The notes under the pieces are model-generated. The model saw nothing but the letters and a program-made list of their open reading frames with translations. It was not told the DNA's origin and did not search any database. A stretch of DNA of 64,000 nucleotides from Acidobacteriota bacterium. Lineage in GTDB: Bacteria > Acidobacteriota > Terriglobia > Acidiferrales > UBA7541. The position numbers were made by a program, and so were the translations under genes. Location of the stretch: positions 122,084 through 186,083 of the forward strand of contig JABCZF010000005.1 of NCBI GenBank assembly GCA_013289825.1. Direction: 5' to 3'. This document shows positions 26,636-36,136 of this stretch, piece by piece. The stretch's first letter is position 1, and every line of letters begins with the position of its first letter.

Positions 26636-27152
26636 AGAATTTCGAAGTTTCCTCTAAAGGGCTATTCGCCCAGCCACGCAGTTTCGAACGGTTCTTCCGT
26701 CAGAGTGCTCTAGTCTTAGATTCCCGAACTCAATTGTTTGGGTACGCCCCCGTGACCCGCTACGATCGTCCTGCCCAGGTACATTGCAGAGAGCTTGTCC
26801 CTCCATCCAGTCAGCACCGTGAGCCCGCCTCGTCGCCCTCCTAGGCGCAGCCTGGCAGGCACGCGTTCGCGGCCAAACCTTTATGAATCAGAATGATAGC
26901 GGATGGATGGGGCCGCTTCTCTTTTATCTTACGCCTTTTTGATGCTCTCGATTTAGCCCCGGTCACCTGCTAACCCTCCGCCAATTTCGAATGCGCTTCC
27001 AGAAACATACGTAATGGCTTACTTATGCAATGAATTGATGCGATGAATTAATGCGTCTTTCCTGTATAGTCCAACGTCATTAGAATTAGAATTGCCGCGT
27101 CTAACCAATCGCCAACGCCTGGCTTGCTGTCTGTCCCAAAGGAGCTGACCGA
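26636..27152. other. Divergent intergenic region between the RND operon and the ABC exporter
   Basis: 517 bases with no supportable gene on either strand. It must contain promoters for both directions. The only structure that stands out is the tandem repeat at 27030-27055 close to the ABC operon. No clear sigma-70 pair at good spacing was found. Confidence 0.6.
27030..27055. repeat. Tandem 13-bp direct repeat upstream of the ABC exporter
   Basis: ATGAATTGATGCG and ATGAATTAATGCG lie directly end to end (12 of 13 bases identical), about 100 bases upstream of the GTG of the ATPase gene. Adjacent direct repeats of this size suit binding of a dimeric or multimeric regulator. Confidence 0.45.
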
Positions 27153-28031
27153 GTGCTTTCCATTCGCAACCTCGCCAAAACATATGCGGGTGGCGTCCGT
27201 GCCCTACGCGGCGTCTCTCTGGATATTCCCCCCGGCATGTTCGGACTCATCGGTCCGAACGGAGCCGGCAAGTCCACCCTTATGAAAATCCTTGCGACTT
27301 TACTGGACCCGGATACCGGCACCGCCACGCTCGACGGACTGGACCTCATCGCCAACAAAGACGCGACGCGGCGATTGCTGGGCTATCTGCCTCAAGAATT
27401 CGGCGTCTATCCGAAAATGTCCGCTGTAGATATGTTGAACCACCTCGCGGTGATGAAGGGGATAACCAAGGGCGGCGAGCGGAAAGAGGTTGTCGAGGGA
27501 TTGTTGCAGCAGACCAACCTGTGGGATGTACGCAAGAAAGCGCTGGGCGGTTATTCCGGAGGAATGAAACAGCGGTTCGGGATTGCGCAGGCGCTGCTGG
27601 CCAATCCGAAGCTGATCATCGTGGATGAGCCTACGGCGGGGCTCGATCCGGCGGAGCGCAACCGGTTCCTGAATTTGTTGAGCTCGATTGGGCGGAACGT
27701 GGTGGTGATTCTCTCGACGCACATTGTGGCCGACGTGCGCGAGCTGTGTTCGCGGATGGCCATTATCAGCAGTGGGGAACTGATCCTCGAGGGGGTCCCG
27801 GCGCAGGCCATCGAAGCGGTCAAAGGGCGCGTGTGGAGCAAGGTAGTTCCGACGGATTCGGAGCGCGAGGAGATCGAGAAAGCTTTGCCGATGATTTCGA
27901 TGCATCGCGTCGGAGGGCTCAACGAAGTGCGCGTGTATTCGGAAACGTCGCTCGGTGAGGGGTTCCTTCCCGTGGAAGCGGATTTGGAAGATGTTTATTT
28001 TCGCCAGTTGTCGCAGCATCGGCCGAATTGA
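27153..28031 (+). CDS. ABC transporter ATP-binding protein
   Basis: 292-residue ATPase of an ABC-2 type exporter. Walker A GPNGAGKST is at residues 34-42, signature YSGGMKQR at 134-141, Walker B LIIVDEP at 154-160, followed by the D-loop GLD and the H-loop histidine in LSTHIVADV. The C-terminal 70 residues are typical of natA/bcrA-like exporter ATPases. The GTG start is fixed by AGGAG 8 bases upstream. It is followed after 15 bases by the permease-peptidase fusion, its partner. Confidence 0.95.
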   Translation: MLSIRNLAKTYAGGVRALRGVSLDIPPGMFGLIGPNGAGKSTLMKILATLLDPDTGTATLDGLDLIANKDATRRLLGYLPQEFGVYPKMSAVDMLNHLAVMKGITKGGERKEVVEGLLQQTNLWDVRKKALGGYSGGMKQRFGIAQALLANPKLIIVDEPTAGLDPAERNRFLNLLSSIGRNVVVILSTHIVADVRELCSRMAIISSGELILEGVPAQAIEAVKGRVWSKVVPTDSEREEIEKALPMISMHRVGGLNEVRVYSETSLGEGFLPVEADLEDVYFRQLSQHRPN

Positions 28032-28046
28032 GAAGGAGAACGCCGA

Positions 28047-31000
28047 ATGTTCAAGGACTTCTTTCTATTCGAGCTGAAGCTTCGATTTAAGAGCGTGTCT
28101 ACATATATTTTCTTTTTGCTAGCCGCACTTATTCCGTTCTTCTCCATCGCGGCGCGGGATTTTGGGCCGATCGGAAGCGGCAAAGTGTTTTTGAACAGCC
28201 CCTTCGCTGTGCTTCTCATCACCACGCAGGTGGTGGCGTTCGGCTCGATACTGATCGCCGCGATTTTTGGACCCGCGATCCTTCGCGATTTTCACGGAGA
28301 CACTTATCAACTGATATTCACCAAGCCGATCTCCAAGTTTGGCTACCTAGTAGGCCGATGGGCGGGTTCCATGGTGACCGCCATTTTTGTTTTTTCGGGA
28401 ATCGTCTTCGGGATCGCTCTGGGCACGCTGATGCCGTGGGCGGACAAACTGCGAATCGCGCCAAACGATTTTGGGATGTACTTGCGGATTTACGCTTCGA
28501 TTGGAATCGTGCAGATTTTCTTTCTAGGGAGTCTGTTTTTTTGTGTCGCGGCGCTCACGCGGAATATCGTGGTGGTTTATTTACAGGGTGTGGCACTCTT
28601 CGCGTTTTACCTTATTGAACTGGTCGTGGTCGTGGTGTCCAACAAGCTGGAGCGCGCTTGGGCGTCCATCATCGATCCATTTGGACTCATCATGGTGCAG
28701 AGCTTAACGCGTTACTGGACGGTGGTGGAGAGAAATGTGGTCGTTCCGCACTGGACAGGCGTGTTTCTCTATAACCGGCTGGTTTGGCTGGCGGCCGGTG
28801 CGCTGGCTTTGCTTGCGGCCTACGCGCTATTCCCCATGTCCGCCGAAGTGTTGGGCTCGCGGCGATCCACCAAGAAGGCCGAGGAAGCGAAAGCCGACAA
28901 AGATAGCGTCGAGCATGAGCCTCGGCGCGTTCGGGCCAACCTTCCGCAGGTGGCGCAGATTTTTGGCGGTGCGACAACCTGGAAACAGCTGCTGTCCATG
29001 ACGCGGATGCGGTTTTTCAATATCGTGCGCGAAATTCCCTTCTGGGCAATCACCTTGATCATGCTCGTCTTCGTGCTGATCAGCGGGCATTTCGCTGGCA
29101 ATAACAACGGGGTTGAAGTCTGGCCGGTAACGTTCTTGATGGTGTCCGTCGTTTCGGGGCAGTCTGGCCTGTTCCTCTACATTATCGGCGTGCTATACGC
29201 AGGCGAAGTGATCTGGCGGGAACGAGACGTGCGGTTCGAGCAAATCCACGACTCTTTGCCGCTGCCGGACTGGACTGATTTCGTCAGCAAGTTTTTGGCG
29301 CTGGCTATGGTGGAGACCGTTTTGGCGTCCGTAGTGCTGGTGTGCGGCGTGCTTTCGCAGGCTATCAGCGGGTTCTTCCGGTTTGAGATGGGCCACTACG
29401 CGAAAGAGATCTACCTCGTTTACTTGCCGCAATTACTGATGGTCATCTTGCTCGCCTTGTTTCTGCAGACCGTCCTCGGAAATAAGTTTCTGGCCCACGC
29501 CTTGGTCGTCGGGTTCTTCATCTCGATTCCAACCCTCTACGCTTGGGGGATTGAGAACCGCTTGTATCTCTACGGAGAGATTACCCCCTACACCTACTCG
29601 GATATGAACGGATACGGACACTTTGTAAAGGCGCTGTTTTGGGTGACTGCCTACTGGATCTGTGTGGGCGGCTTGTTGGGAGTGCTCGCTATAGCCTTTG
29701 CGAGACGCGGCACCGAGCAGTCGTTTGGGGCGCGCTGGAAACAAGCGGGGCCGCGGATGCGGCGCTTGATCGCCGCGGCGGCGGCTTTTCTGCTTTTGGC
29801 GGGAACCTGCGGGGCGGTGTTCTTCTACAACACGCATGTGGCGAATCAGTTTCGCACGGCGCAGCAGAACCGGCATCGCACGGCGGATTACGAAAAGCTG
29901 TACAAGAAGTATGAGCGGCTGCCGCAGCCCAAAGTGACGGATGTGGACGTTGCCGTGGACATTTTCCCGGAGCGGCGGTCTTTCGCGGGCACCGGCCACT
30001 ACATGCTCGTCAATCACACGGACAAGCCGATCAACGAGGTGCACATCACGGACAGCAGGGAAGCGGTTCAGGAAGTGAAGTTCAACCGCGAGTCCAAACA
30101 AACGCTCGCCGACAAAGACCATTTCTATTCCATCTACAAGCTGGACAAGCCGCTCGAACCCAATGAAACGATGAAGATGGATTTCCGCGTCGGCTATGCC
30201 TCACGCGGATTTAAGGACGGAAACGAGCGGGCCGAGTTCGCCTACAACGGGACATTTTTTGACCGTGACTATTTTCCAACCATCGGCTATAGCCAAAACG
30301 TTGAAATCGATGATCCCGTCCGGCGACGGGAAGAGCAGTTGCCGCCTCTAGAAGAGATGGCGCCTCCGGGCGATCCGTACTACTCGAATATAAACTTGTT
30401 CACGACCGATTCAGAATGGGTGACCTTTCACGCCGTCGTCAGCACTTCGCCAGATCAAATCGCGATCGCACCGGGCTACCTCAAGCGGGAGTGGACGGAA
30501 AACGGCCGCCGGTATTTCGACTACAGCATGGGCGACACGCGCATCAATGATTTCTTCTCATTTCTCTCCGGCCGCTTCAGCGTTAAGACCGATCAGTGGA
30601 AAAACGTGAAGCTCGAAATCTATTACCAGCCCGGCCATGAATTCAACCTGGACAAAATGATGGATGCCTCGAAAACCGGCCTGGACTACTACGAGAAGAA
30701 TTTCAGCAAATATCAGTTTGATCAGTTTCGGGTGCTGGAATTTCCGCGCTACCGGCAGTTCGCCCAGTCTTTTCCCAACACCGTGCCCTATTCCGAAGAT
30801 ATCGGATTCATCGAGCGCATGAAGAAGCCCGACGACATCGACTTGCTGTACTTCGTGACGGCGCACGAACTGGCGCACCAGTGGTGGGGCCATCAGCTGA
30901 TCGGAAGCCAGACGCAAGGCTCAAACATGATGAGCGAATCGCTGGCAGAATACTCGGCGCTCACGGTCATGTCGAAAAAATACGGCGAAGACATGCTGCG

Positions 31001-31640
31001 CAAGGATTTGCGCTACGAACTTGACCGTTATCTGCGGGGACGCGCCGGCGAGACGCGGCACGAGCCGCCGCTTGTTCTGGTGCAGCGCGAACCGTATGTC
31101 TGGTACCAGAAAGGAGCGCTGGTGATGTTCGCGCTGGCGGATTATATCGGCGAGGACAAAGTGAATCTCGCTCTGCGTAAGTTTCTGGAGAAGAACCGCT
31201 ATGCCACGGGGCCATTCCCAGATACGCGCGGATTCGTCGCCGCGCTGCGCGCAGAGACGCCCCTGGAGCTGCAATACGTGATCACCGACATGTTCGAGTC
31301 CATCGTTCTTTACGAGAACCGGGCGGTGTCCGCGACGTATGTGGAAACGCCCGACAAGAAATACAAAGTGACCTTAAACGCGAGCTCGCAGAAGAAGAAG
31401 TCGGACGGGTCTGGGAATGAAACGCCCATGACCATTCATGATCTGATCGACGTTGGAGTATTCAGCGGGACCAAAGAACACCTGAAGCGGCTGAACCTGC
31501 ATAAAGAGTGGATCACGCAGGAGACCGGGACGTTTGAATTTGTGGTGGATGAAAAGCCGACATTTGCGGGGATCGATCCTTACAACAAATTGATCGACCG
31601 CGACCCTGCGGATAATTTGATTGAAGTGGAGAAACCCTAG
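28047..31640 (+). CDS. ABC-2 permease fused to an M1-family aminopeptidase domain
   Basis: 1197 residues. The first ~600 residues hold two ABC-2 permease-like sets of membrane helices (about 1-260 and 320-600) separated by a charged cytoplasmic linker; a last helix near 590-610 leads to a periplasmic M1-like domain. The zinc motif HELAH starts at residue 940, and the third ligand Glu is in MMSESLAEY, 19 residues after the second histidine instead of the classical 18. AAGGAG precedes the ATG by 8 bases. The export substrate is unknown; a role in exporting and trimming or sensing peptides is inference. Confidence 0.9.
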   Translation: MFKDFFLFELKLRFKSVSTYIFFLLAALIPFFSIAARDFGPIGSGKVFLNSPFAVLLITTQVVAFGSILIAAIFGPAILRDFHGDTYQLIFTKPISKFGYLVGRWAGSMVTAIFVFSGIVFGIALGTLMPWADKLRIAPNDFGMYLRIYASIGIVQIFFLGSLFFCVAALTRNIVVVYLQGVALFAFYLIELVVVVVSNKLERAWASIIDPFGLIMVQSLTRYWTVVERNVVVPHWTGVFLYNRLVWLAAGALALLAAYALFPMSAEVLGSRRSTKKAEEAKADKDSVEHEPRRVRANLPQVAQIFGGATTWKQLLSMTRMRFFNIVREIPFWAITLIMLVFVLISGHFAGNNNGVEVWPVTFLMVSVVSGQSGLFLYIIGVLYAGEVIWRERDVRFEQIHDSLPLPDWTDFVSKFLALAMVETVLASVVLVCGVLSQAISGFFRFEMGHYAKEIYLVYLPQLLMVILLALFLQTVLGNKFLAHALVVGFFISIPTLYAWGIENRLYLYGEITPYTYSDMNGYGHFVKALFWVTAYWICVGGLLGVLAIAFARRGTEQSFGARWKQAGPRMRRLIAAAAAFLLLAGTCGAVFFYNTHVANQFRTAQQNRHRTADYEKLYKKYERLPQPKVTDVDVAVDIFPERRSFAGTGHYMLVNHTDKPINEVHITDSREAVQEVKFNRESKQTLADKDHFYSIYKLDKPLEPNETMKMDFRVGYASRGFKDGNERAEFAYNGTFFDRDYFPTIGYSQNVEIDDPVRRREEQLPPLEEMAPPGDPYYSNINLFTTDSEWVTFHAVVSTSPDQIAIAPGYLKREWTENGRRYFDYSMGDTRINDFFSFLSGRFSVKTDQWKNVKLEIYYQPGHEFNLDKMMDASKTGLDYYEKNFSKYQFDQFRVLEFPRYRQFAQSFPNTVPYSEDIGFIERMKKPDDIDLLYFVTAHELAHQWWGHQLIGSQTQGSNMMSESLAEYSALTVMSKKYGEDMLRKDLRYELDRYLRGRAGETRHEPPLVLVQREPYVWYQKGALVMFALADYIGEDKVNLALRKFLEKNRYATGPFPDTRGFVAALRAETPLELQYVITDMFESIVLYENRAVSATYVETPDKKYKVTLNASSQKKKSDGSGNETPMTIHDLIDVGVFSGTKEHLKRLNLHKEWITQETGTFEFVVDEKPTFAGIDPYNKLIDRDPADNLIEVEKP

Positions 31641-31657
31641 GGCGCTCGACCGAGCCG

Positions 31658-34096
31658 CTACTTGTGGGTCATTACGAAGACACCGTCCCAGTTTGCGGGC
31701 GGTTCTGCGGCAATAAATTCCCGGCAGCGCTCCACGTAAGCGCCAGAGGGCCCGTCCTTCGGCCACTTTTCAAGGAATCCCTGGAAAGCGCAGAGTGCGG
31801 CTTTCCACTGGCGGTTGCGATAGAGTTCGCGCGCACAGGCAAATGCTTCCATTTGCAAACGCACCGTTTCCGCCGAGCCGTTCGCGGCAAAATCCGTTTG
31901 CCGCCCCATCAACTGGTAGATCGTGACTGGTTCGAGCTTTCCTTTGACGCGCATCAAATCCAGTTCGCGAAAGATAAAGCCGTCGTCTTTTGCCGCTTGA
32001 TAGGTCGTTTCGTTCACGATGATGTGCGTGCCGTAGTCTTTGTTCAGGCCTTCGAGCCGCGAAGACAGGTTCACGGCGTCCCCCAGCGCCGTGTAGCCGT
32101 ATCGTAGCTCGGAACCCATCTTGCCCACACTGGCGACACCGGTGTTCAGCCCAATACCGATCTCGAGACTCGGCTTGCCCTCGGCCTCCCACTCCTTTTG
32201 CAGTTCCCCCACACGCTTCATCATTTCCAACGCCGCGTCGCACCCGCGCGCGGCATGACCTTCCTCTTCAAACGGCGCGCCCCAGAAGGCCATCACTGCG
32301 TCACCAATATATTTGTCGAGTGTCCCTTGATAGTTGAAGACGATGCGCGTCATGTCGGAAAGATATTGATTGAGGAAGAGGGCGAGCGCTTGCGCGTCCA
32401 GCTTTTCGGAAATGCTGGTGAAGCCGCGAATATCGCTGAACATTACGGTAATGTTGGTTTTCTTGGGCTCGACGAGCCGCGGATTTACGAGCAGTCGGCG
32501 AATCACTTCCGGGCTGAGGTACTGTCCAAACGCGGCGCGCACCTTGCGTTTTTCTTTTTCCTCAACGAGCGCGCGGTAGAGCGACACGAACAGCACGTTG
32601 CCGGTCAGGGTCATCGCTGGAATCGTAAAATTCAGCCACCATCCCCGCCGAAAAGCCCCGTAATCCACTGCCGCCAGCGGAATGAGCAACGCTGCGCCGA
32701 ACCACATCCAGCGCGGCTGCACGAGGGCCATGAATATGCCAACGGGAATGCCCAAGATGAGAATAAAAACCGCATCGCACAATTGTTGCTTCGCGCCGCG
32801 CACCAGGAAGTTGTTATTCAGGATGTTGTCGATTACATTGGCGTGAATCTCCACGCCGGGGTAGTCTGTGCCGCTGTAGGGCGTGGACTTGATGTCGCCG
32901 ATGCCCGTAGCCGTGGCTCCTACCAACACAATCTTGTCTCGAAAATCCTCAGCCGGCCAATTGCCCTTCACAACATCAGCCATCGAAACATGCTTATACG
33001 TCGTGTACGCCCTGCCGTGATAGTTGATTAAAGCCTGACCGATGTCATTCGGAACAATGCGCAACCCTTCCCCGAACTGAAGGTCCACGATACCGTGCTC
33101 ACCATAGGTGAGCACCATACCGTCATTGCCAATTCCTAGGTACGCGCGCACGGCCATCACGTCCAGCGAACCGTACAAATCCCACTCGCTCTTGTTGTTG
33201 GAGCGTCCAAACGGCAAGATCATGGTCGTTCGGCGAACGATGCCGTCCGTGTCTGGGGGCTCGTTGAAAAAACCCGTGGAAGCTGCCTCGACGCTGAGTG
33301 CGCTGGTCAAGCTGCTCATATTCGCTTCCGCGCCGTGCGGCAGCATGTCGGCGTTTTCGTATCTGCCTATCAGACTCAGGTAGTCTTGTTTTCCGAACCC
33401 TTGGCGGCTCTTAATGGACTGCACTTGAGGAAAAGAGAAGTAACTCAGTTCGTTGGCGTACTGATCGAGGGTCTGATCGTCGAGCTTTTGCAGATCCGCT
33501 TCGGTATAAAGGAAAAAATTTCCCAGAACAACCTTTCCGAATTTCTTTATGGCTTCCGCGAATTGCTTGTCGGAATCGGACTCGGCGGCTAGTTTCGCTA
33601 CTTCCGCTTCCAGTTTGGCATCCACCGGTTCACCGCGAGCGTTCCGTGCTTTCAACTCCGCCAGAAAACGGAGCAGGGGCGCTGCGCTTTCGTCCGGCTT
33701 GCTGAAGGTTATGTCGAAGGCCGCGACTTTTGCGCCATCTCTGTGCAGGACTTCCAGCATTCTTGCAAAATGCCAACGGGCGAACGGCCACCTTCCAAGC
33801 ACTTCTTGAGAATGCTGGTCAATGTCCACGATGACTATTCGATGATCAAAGTCCTTCTCTTTTTCTGGGCGATACCGGAAACGCGTGTCCAGGGAGTCGT
33901 ATTCCAGACGCTGTAGGAGCTCGAAAATAGGCGTGGAGCGTTCGCCAAGGAAGGTGAAGTAATACAGCGTCAGGGCCGCGGCGGTGATCGACAGGCTGAT
34001 GATGAAGGAGGCGCGATGCCGCCACCATGACTGGAGAAGTTCGTAGAGGCCAAAACCGCCCCGCCGCTGCCACCATCCGCCTGACGGAGCCGCCAT
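31658..34096 (-). CDS. CHASE2-domain class III adenylate/guanylate cyclase
   Basis: 812 residues. An N-terminal helix (RASFIISLSITAAALTLYYF) leads into an extracytoplasmic CHASE2 sensor (DTRFRYRPEK, VIVDIDQHSQEVLGRWPFAR), then three membrane helices around residues 430-510, then the cyclase. Both metal aspartates (FSDIRGFT and YIGDAVMAFWGAP), the substrate lysine (LDKYIGD) and the transition-state Asn/Arg (GDAVNLSSRLEG) are present, so the enzyme should be active, probably making cAMP. It begins 13 bases after the FHA gene and is the last gene of the PP2C-FHA-cyclase operon. Confidence 0.92.
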   Translation of the reverse strand: MAAPSGGWWQRRGGFGLYELLQSWWRHRASFIISLSITAAALTLYYFTFLGERSTPIFELLQRLEYDSLDTRFRYRPEKEKDFDHRIVIVDIDQHSQEVLGRWPFARWHFARMLEVLHRDGAKVAAFDITFSKPDESAAPLLRFLAELKARNARGEPVDAKLEAEVAKLAAESDSDKQFAEAIKKFGKVVLGNFFLYTEADLQKLDDQTLDQYANELSYFSFPQVQSIKSRQGFGKQDYLSLIGRYENADMLPHGAEANMSSLTSALSVEAASTGFFNEPPDTDGIVRRTTMILPFGRSNNKSEWDLYGSLDVMAVRAYLGIGNDGMVLTYGEHGIVDLQFGEGLRIVPNDIGQALINYHGRAYTTYKHVSMADVVKGNWPAEDFRDKIVLVGATATGIGDIKSTPYSGTDYPGVEIHANVIDNILNNNFLVRGAKQQLCDAVFILILGIPVGIFMALVQPRWMWFGAALLIPLAAVDYGAFRRGWWLNFTIPAMTLTGNVLFVSLYRALVEEKEKRKVRAAFGQYLSPEVIRRLLVNPRLVEPKKTNITVMFSDIRGFTSISEKLDAQALALFLNQYLSDMTRIVFNYQGTLDKYIGDAVMAFWGAPFEEEGHAARGCDAALEMMKRVGELQKEWEAEGKPSLEIGIGLNTGVASVGKMGSELRYGYTALGDAVNLSSRLEGLNKDYGTHIIVNETTYQAAKDDGFIFRELDLMRVKGKLEPVTIYQLMGRQTDFAANGSAETVRLQMEAFACARELYRNRQWKAALCAFQGFLEKWPKDGPSGAYVERCREFIAAEPPANWDGVFVMTHK

Positions 34097-34109
34097 TTCG
34101 GTTCGCGCG

Positions 34110-34835
34110 CTATTCGCGGAAGATGAAGTTCATGCGCACGCCGCTGATTTCGATGACATCACCATCGTTCAGGCGCACGGGTCCGGTAATCGGCACGCCA
34201 TTCACAGTGGGCATCTTGTCGCCCGGGCCGATGTAGTAGCCGTCATCGCGCTGATTAATCTGAGCTGCAATGGCGGGCTTGAACCAGCCTTTGACTTTGA
34301 CCGTGGCCATCGCCGACTTGCCGATCACCGTCAGCTTGTTCGTAAGCATGTACTCTTTCTGATCGGTTCGTCCGCCAACGACGACCAGCGTCGGAACTTT
34401 CAGCCGCCCGGCCGCGAACTGCACGCGCTCGCCCGTAGCCGCCGCTTGCTGAAGCATCTCACGCCGTGCCTTGGTGTCCAGGACCATGGTTTCGTTAATG
34501 CGCGGAGCGCTAGCCTTGCGCCCGGTATCCCATGGCACAGGAGCGTCGCCTGACGCATCGACTTTGATGTGATGCTTGCCGATCCAGATGGAGTCGCCAT
34601 CATGAAGCGTAGCCCGTTCGACGCGCAGGTCGTTCACAAAGGTCCCATTCAGGCTATCAAGATCTTCGACGACGAGCCGCCCGCCCTCAAAATAAACGCG
34701 CGCGTGATAATTCGAGACGGCCAGATTGTCGACCGGCAAATCGTTGTCCGGCGAGCGCCCAATGCTCACCGGCCGGGTCCCCACCGGAACTTCCTTGACC
34801 GTCTTTTCTTCGAACATCAGGCTGAGCTTCGCCAT
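34110..34835 (-). CDS. FHA-domain protein (two FHA-like domains)
   Basis: 241 residues. The first FHA domain has the phosphothreonine-binding pattern VSIGRSPDNDLPVDNLAVSN followed by HARV and LNGTFVND. The C-terminal part repeats an FHA-like layout (LTVIGKSAMATVKV ... YYIGPGDKMPTVNGVPI), but lacks the GR and SxxH residues, so only the first is likely to bind phosphothreonine. The start at 34835 has GGAGG 8 bases upstream, inside the end of the PP2C gene; the longer frame is antisense-like. It probably senses phosphorylation removed by the adjacent phosphatase. Confidence 0.9.
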   Translation of the reverse strand: MAKLSLMFEEKTVKEVPVGTRPVSIGRSPDNDLPVDNLAVSNYHARVYFEGGRLVVEDLDSLNGTFVNDLRVERATLHDGDSIWIGKHHIKVDASGDAPVPWDTGRKASAPRINETMVLDTKARREMLQQAAATGERVQFAAGRLKVPTLVVVGGRTDQKEYMLTNKLTVIGKSAMATVKVKGWFKPAIAAQINQRDDGYYIGPGDKMPTVNGVPITGPVRLNDGDVIEISGVRMNFIFRE

Positions 34836-34836
34836 C

Positions 34837-35676
34837 TCAGGATCCTCCAGCGGCGCCGTTTCTGGCCGCTCTTTTTCGCGCTCCACCGAACAGCCAAGAA
34901 AACCACCCTCTTGATTCCGCGCCCACGCGCACGACGATGACAGTGATGTTATCCACGCCGCCGCGCTCGTTGGCCAATGCAATAAGTTTCTCGGCGGCCT
35001 TCGTCGGATCGATCTCCGCTTGCAAGGTGCCTGCAATTTCCGGTTCCGTGACCATGCGCGTCAAACCGTCGCAGCAGAGCATCACAATGTCGCGGGCAAA
35101 CAGAACGTGCTCGTCGGTATCTACTTCAATGTCCGGCAAAGCTCCCAGCGCACGGAGAAGGACGCTCTGCATTTCGCTTTCTTCCGCCTCCGCTGCGGTC
35201 AAAATCCCTCGCCGCACCTGTTCGGCCACCAGCGAGTGATCGCTGGTGAGCTGCTGCAAATTGCCGCTCCTCAGCAGATAGGCCCGCGAATCTCCGACAT
35301 GGGCGATGCTTAGTTTCGAGCCATCGATCCACGCGGCGGTCAGCGTTGCTCCCATGCCGTGCTGTTCGGGGTTGGCTTCGGCTGCGTCATAAATGTTTTT
35401 GTTGGCTCGATGCACCGCGCTCGTCAGCCGCTTGGTCTTTTCGCTCCAGGTTGGTTCCGAATTGCCAACCAGCGTGGCTCCGGCATCCACCCCCGGATCC
35501 ATGCAAGATTTCACGATGGTTTCCACGGCAAGCGCGCTGGCCACTTCGCCGTGTGCCTCGCCTCCCATGCCGTCAGCGAGCACAAACAGATCGAGCGACT
35601 CGACAATGCGGAAGCAATCCTCGTTATTCGTGCGCACCCGCCCCACATCGGTTACGCCGCCGCTTACGATCCGCAC
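34837..35676 (-). CDS. PP2C-type serine/threonine protein phosphatase
   Basis: 279 residues from a GTG with GGGAG 5 bases upstream. Metal-dependent PPM motifs are present: GRVRTNNEDCF, LFVLADGMGGEAHGEVAS, HVGDSRAYLLR, LCCDGLTRMV and GGVDNITVIVV. It would reverse Ser/Thr phosphorylation, possibly by the kinase encoded at 46431-48725. First gene of the operon with the FHA protein and the CHASE2 cyclase. The C-terminus is basic with no membrane anchor, so it is cytoplasmic. Confidence 0.93.
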   Translation of the reverse strand: MRIVSGGVTDVGRVRTNNEDCFRIVESLDLFVLADGMGGEAHGEVASALAVETIVKSCMDPGVDAGATLVGNSEPTWSEKTKRLTSAVHRANKNIYDAAEANPEQHGMGATLTAAWIDGSKLSIAHVGDSRAYLLRSGNLQQLTSDHSLVAEQVRRGILTAAEAEESEMQSVLLRALGALPDIEVDTDEHVLFARDIVMLCCDGLTRMVTEPEIAGTLQAEIDPTKAAEKLIALANERGGVDNITVIVVRVGAESRGWFSWLFGGARKRAARNGAAGGS

Positions 35677-36136
35677 AAATTCTCCCGTTGCTGCTTGCTG
35701 TTTGAATCCGTGCCCACACCCGTACCCAGCAGTCCTGTTCTCACGCTAGCAGACCCTTTCCGGCGGCGAAAGGTGCTGACGCTTACTAATTACTTGTTTT
35801 TTCGCCATTTGCCACCCTGGCACTCTCAGAGGGTACAACCAAAACGGCCATTTTGTGCCCTGTTTCTGCGGGGCGGCAAGCCGTTCCGTACCTACGGTGC
35901 GGGCTTCCGCTATAATCTGCCCCGCGCCGCGCGGCCCTTGAGTAAGGTCAGCTTGGCGTTCCACTCCATGGCCAAAGCCAAAAAAACCGACCCCGAACTC
36001 TTCCGGCTTTTCCTCGATGTCCAAGGGTACCGGCTCGTCAGAAAGCTCATGCAGTAGAGGCCCAAGTTTGTTGTGACGATTACTTTTTGGCTTGGCTGAC
36101 CCGGTAGATTCCTCGTAACGCCCCATCTCTCTTACA
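35677..36136. other. Intergenic region between the PP2C operon and the membrane protein at 36137
   Basis: It contains an isolated TATAAT at 35911-35916 without a good -35, followed by a possible 29-codon ORF at 35968-36057 (MAKAKKTDPELFRLFLDVQG...), which lacks a ribosome-binding site and is not called. A 154-codon frame on the minus strand has no family resemblance and no start signal. Confidence 0.5.

Noticed and set aside
35968..36057. 29-codon ORF downstream of an isolated TATAAT
   Set aside because: Too short, without ribosome-binding site or -35 box; may be a leader peptide but nothing supports it.
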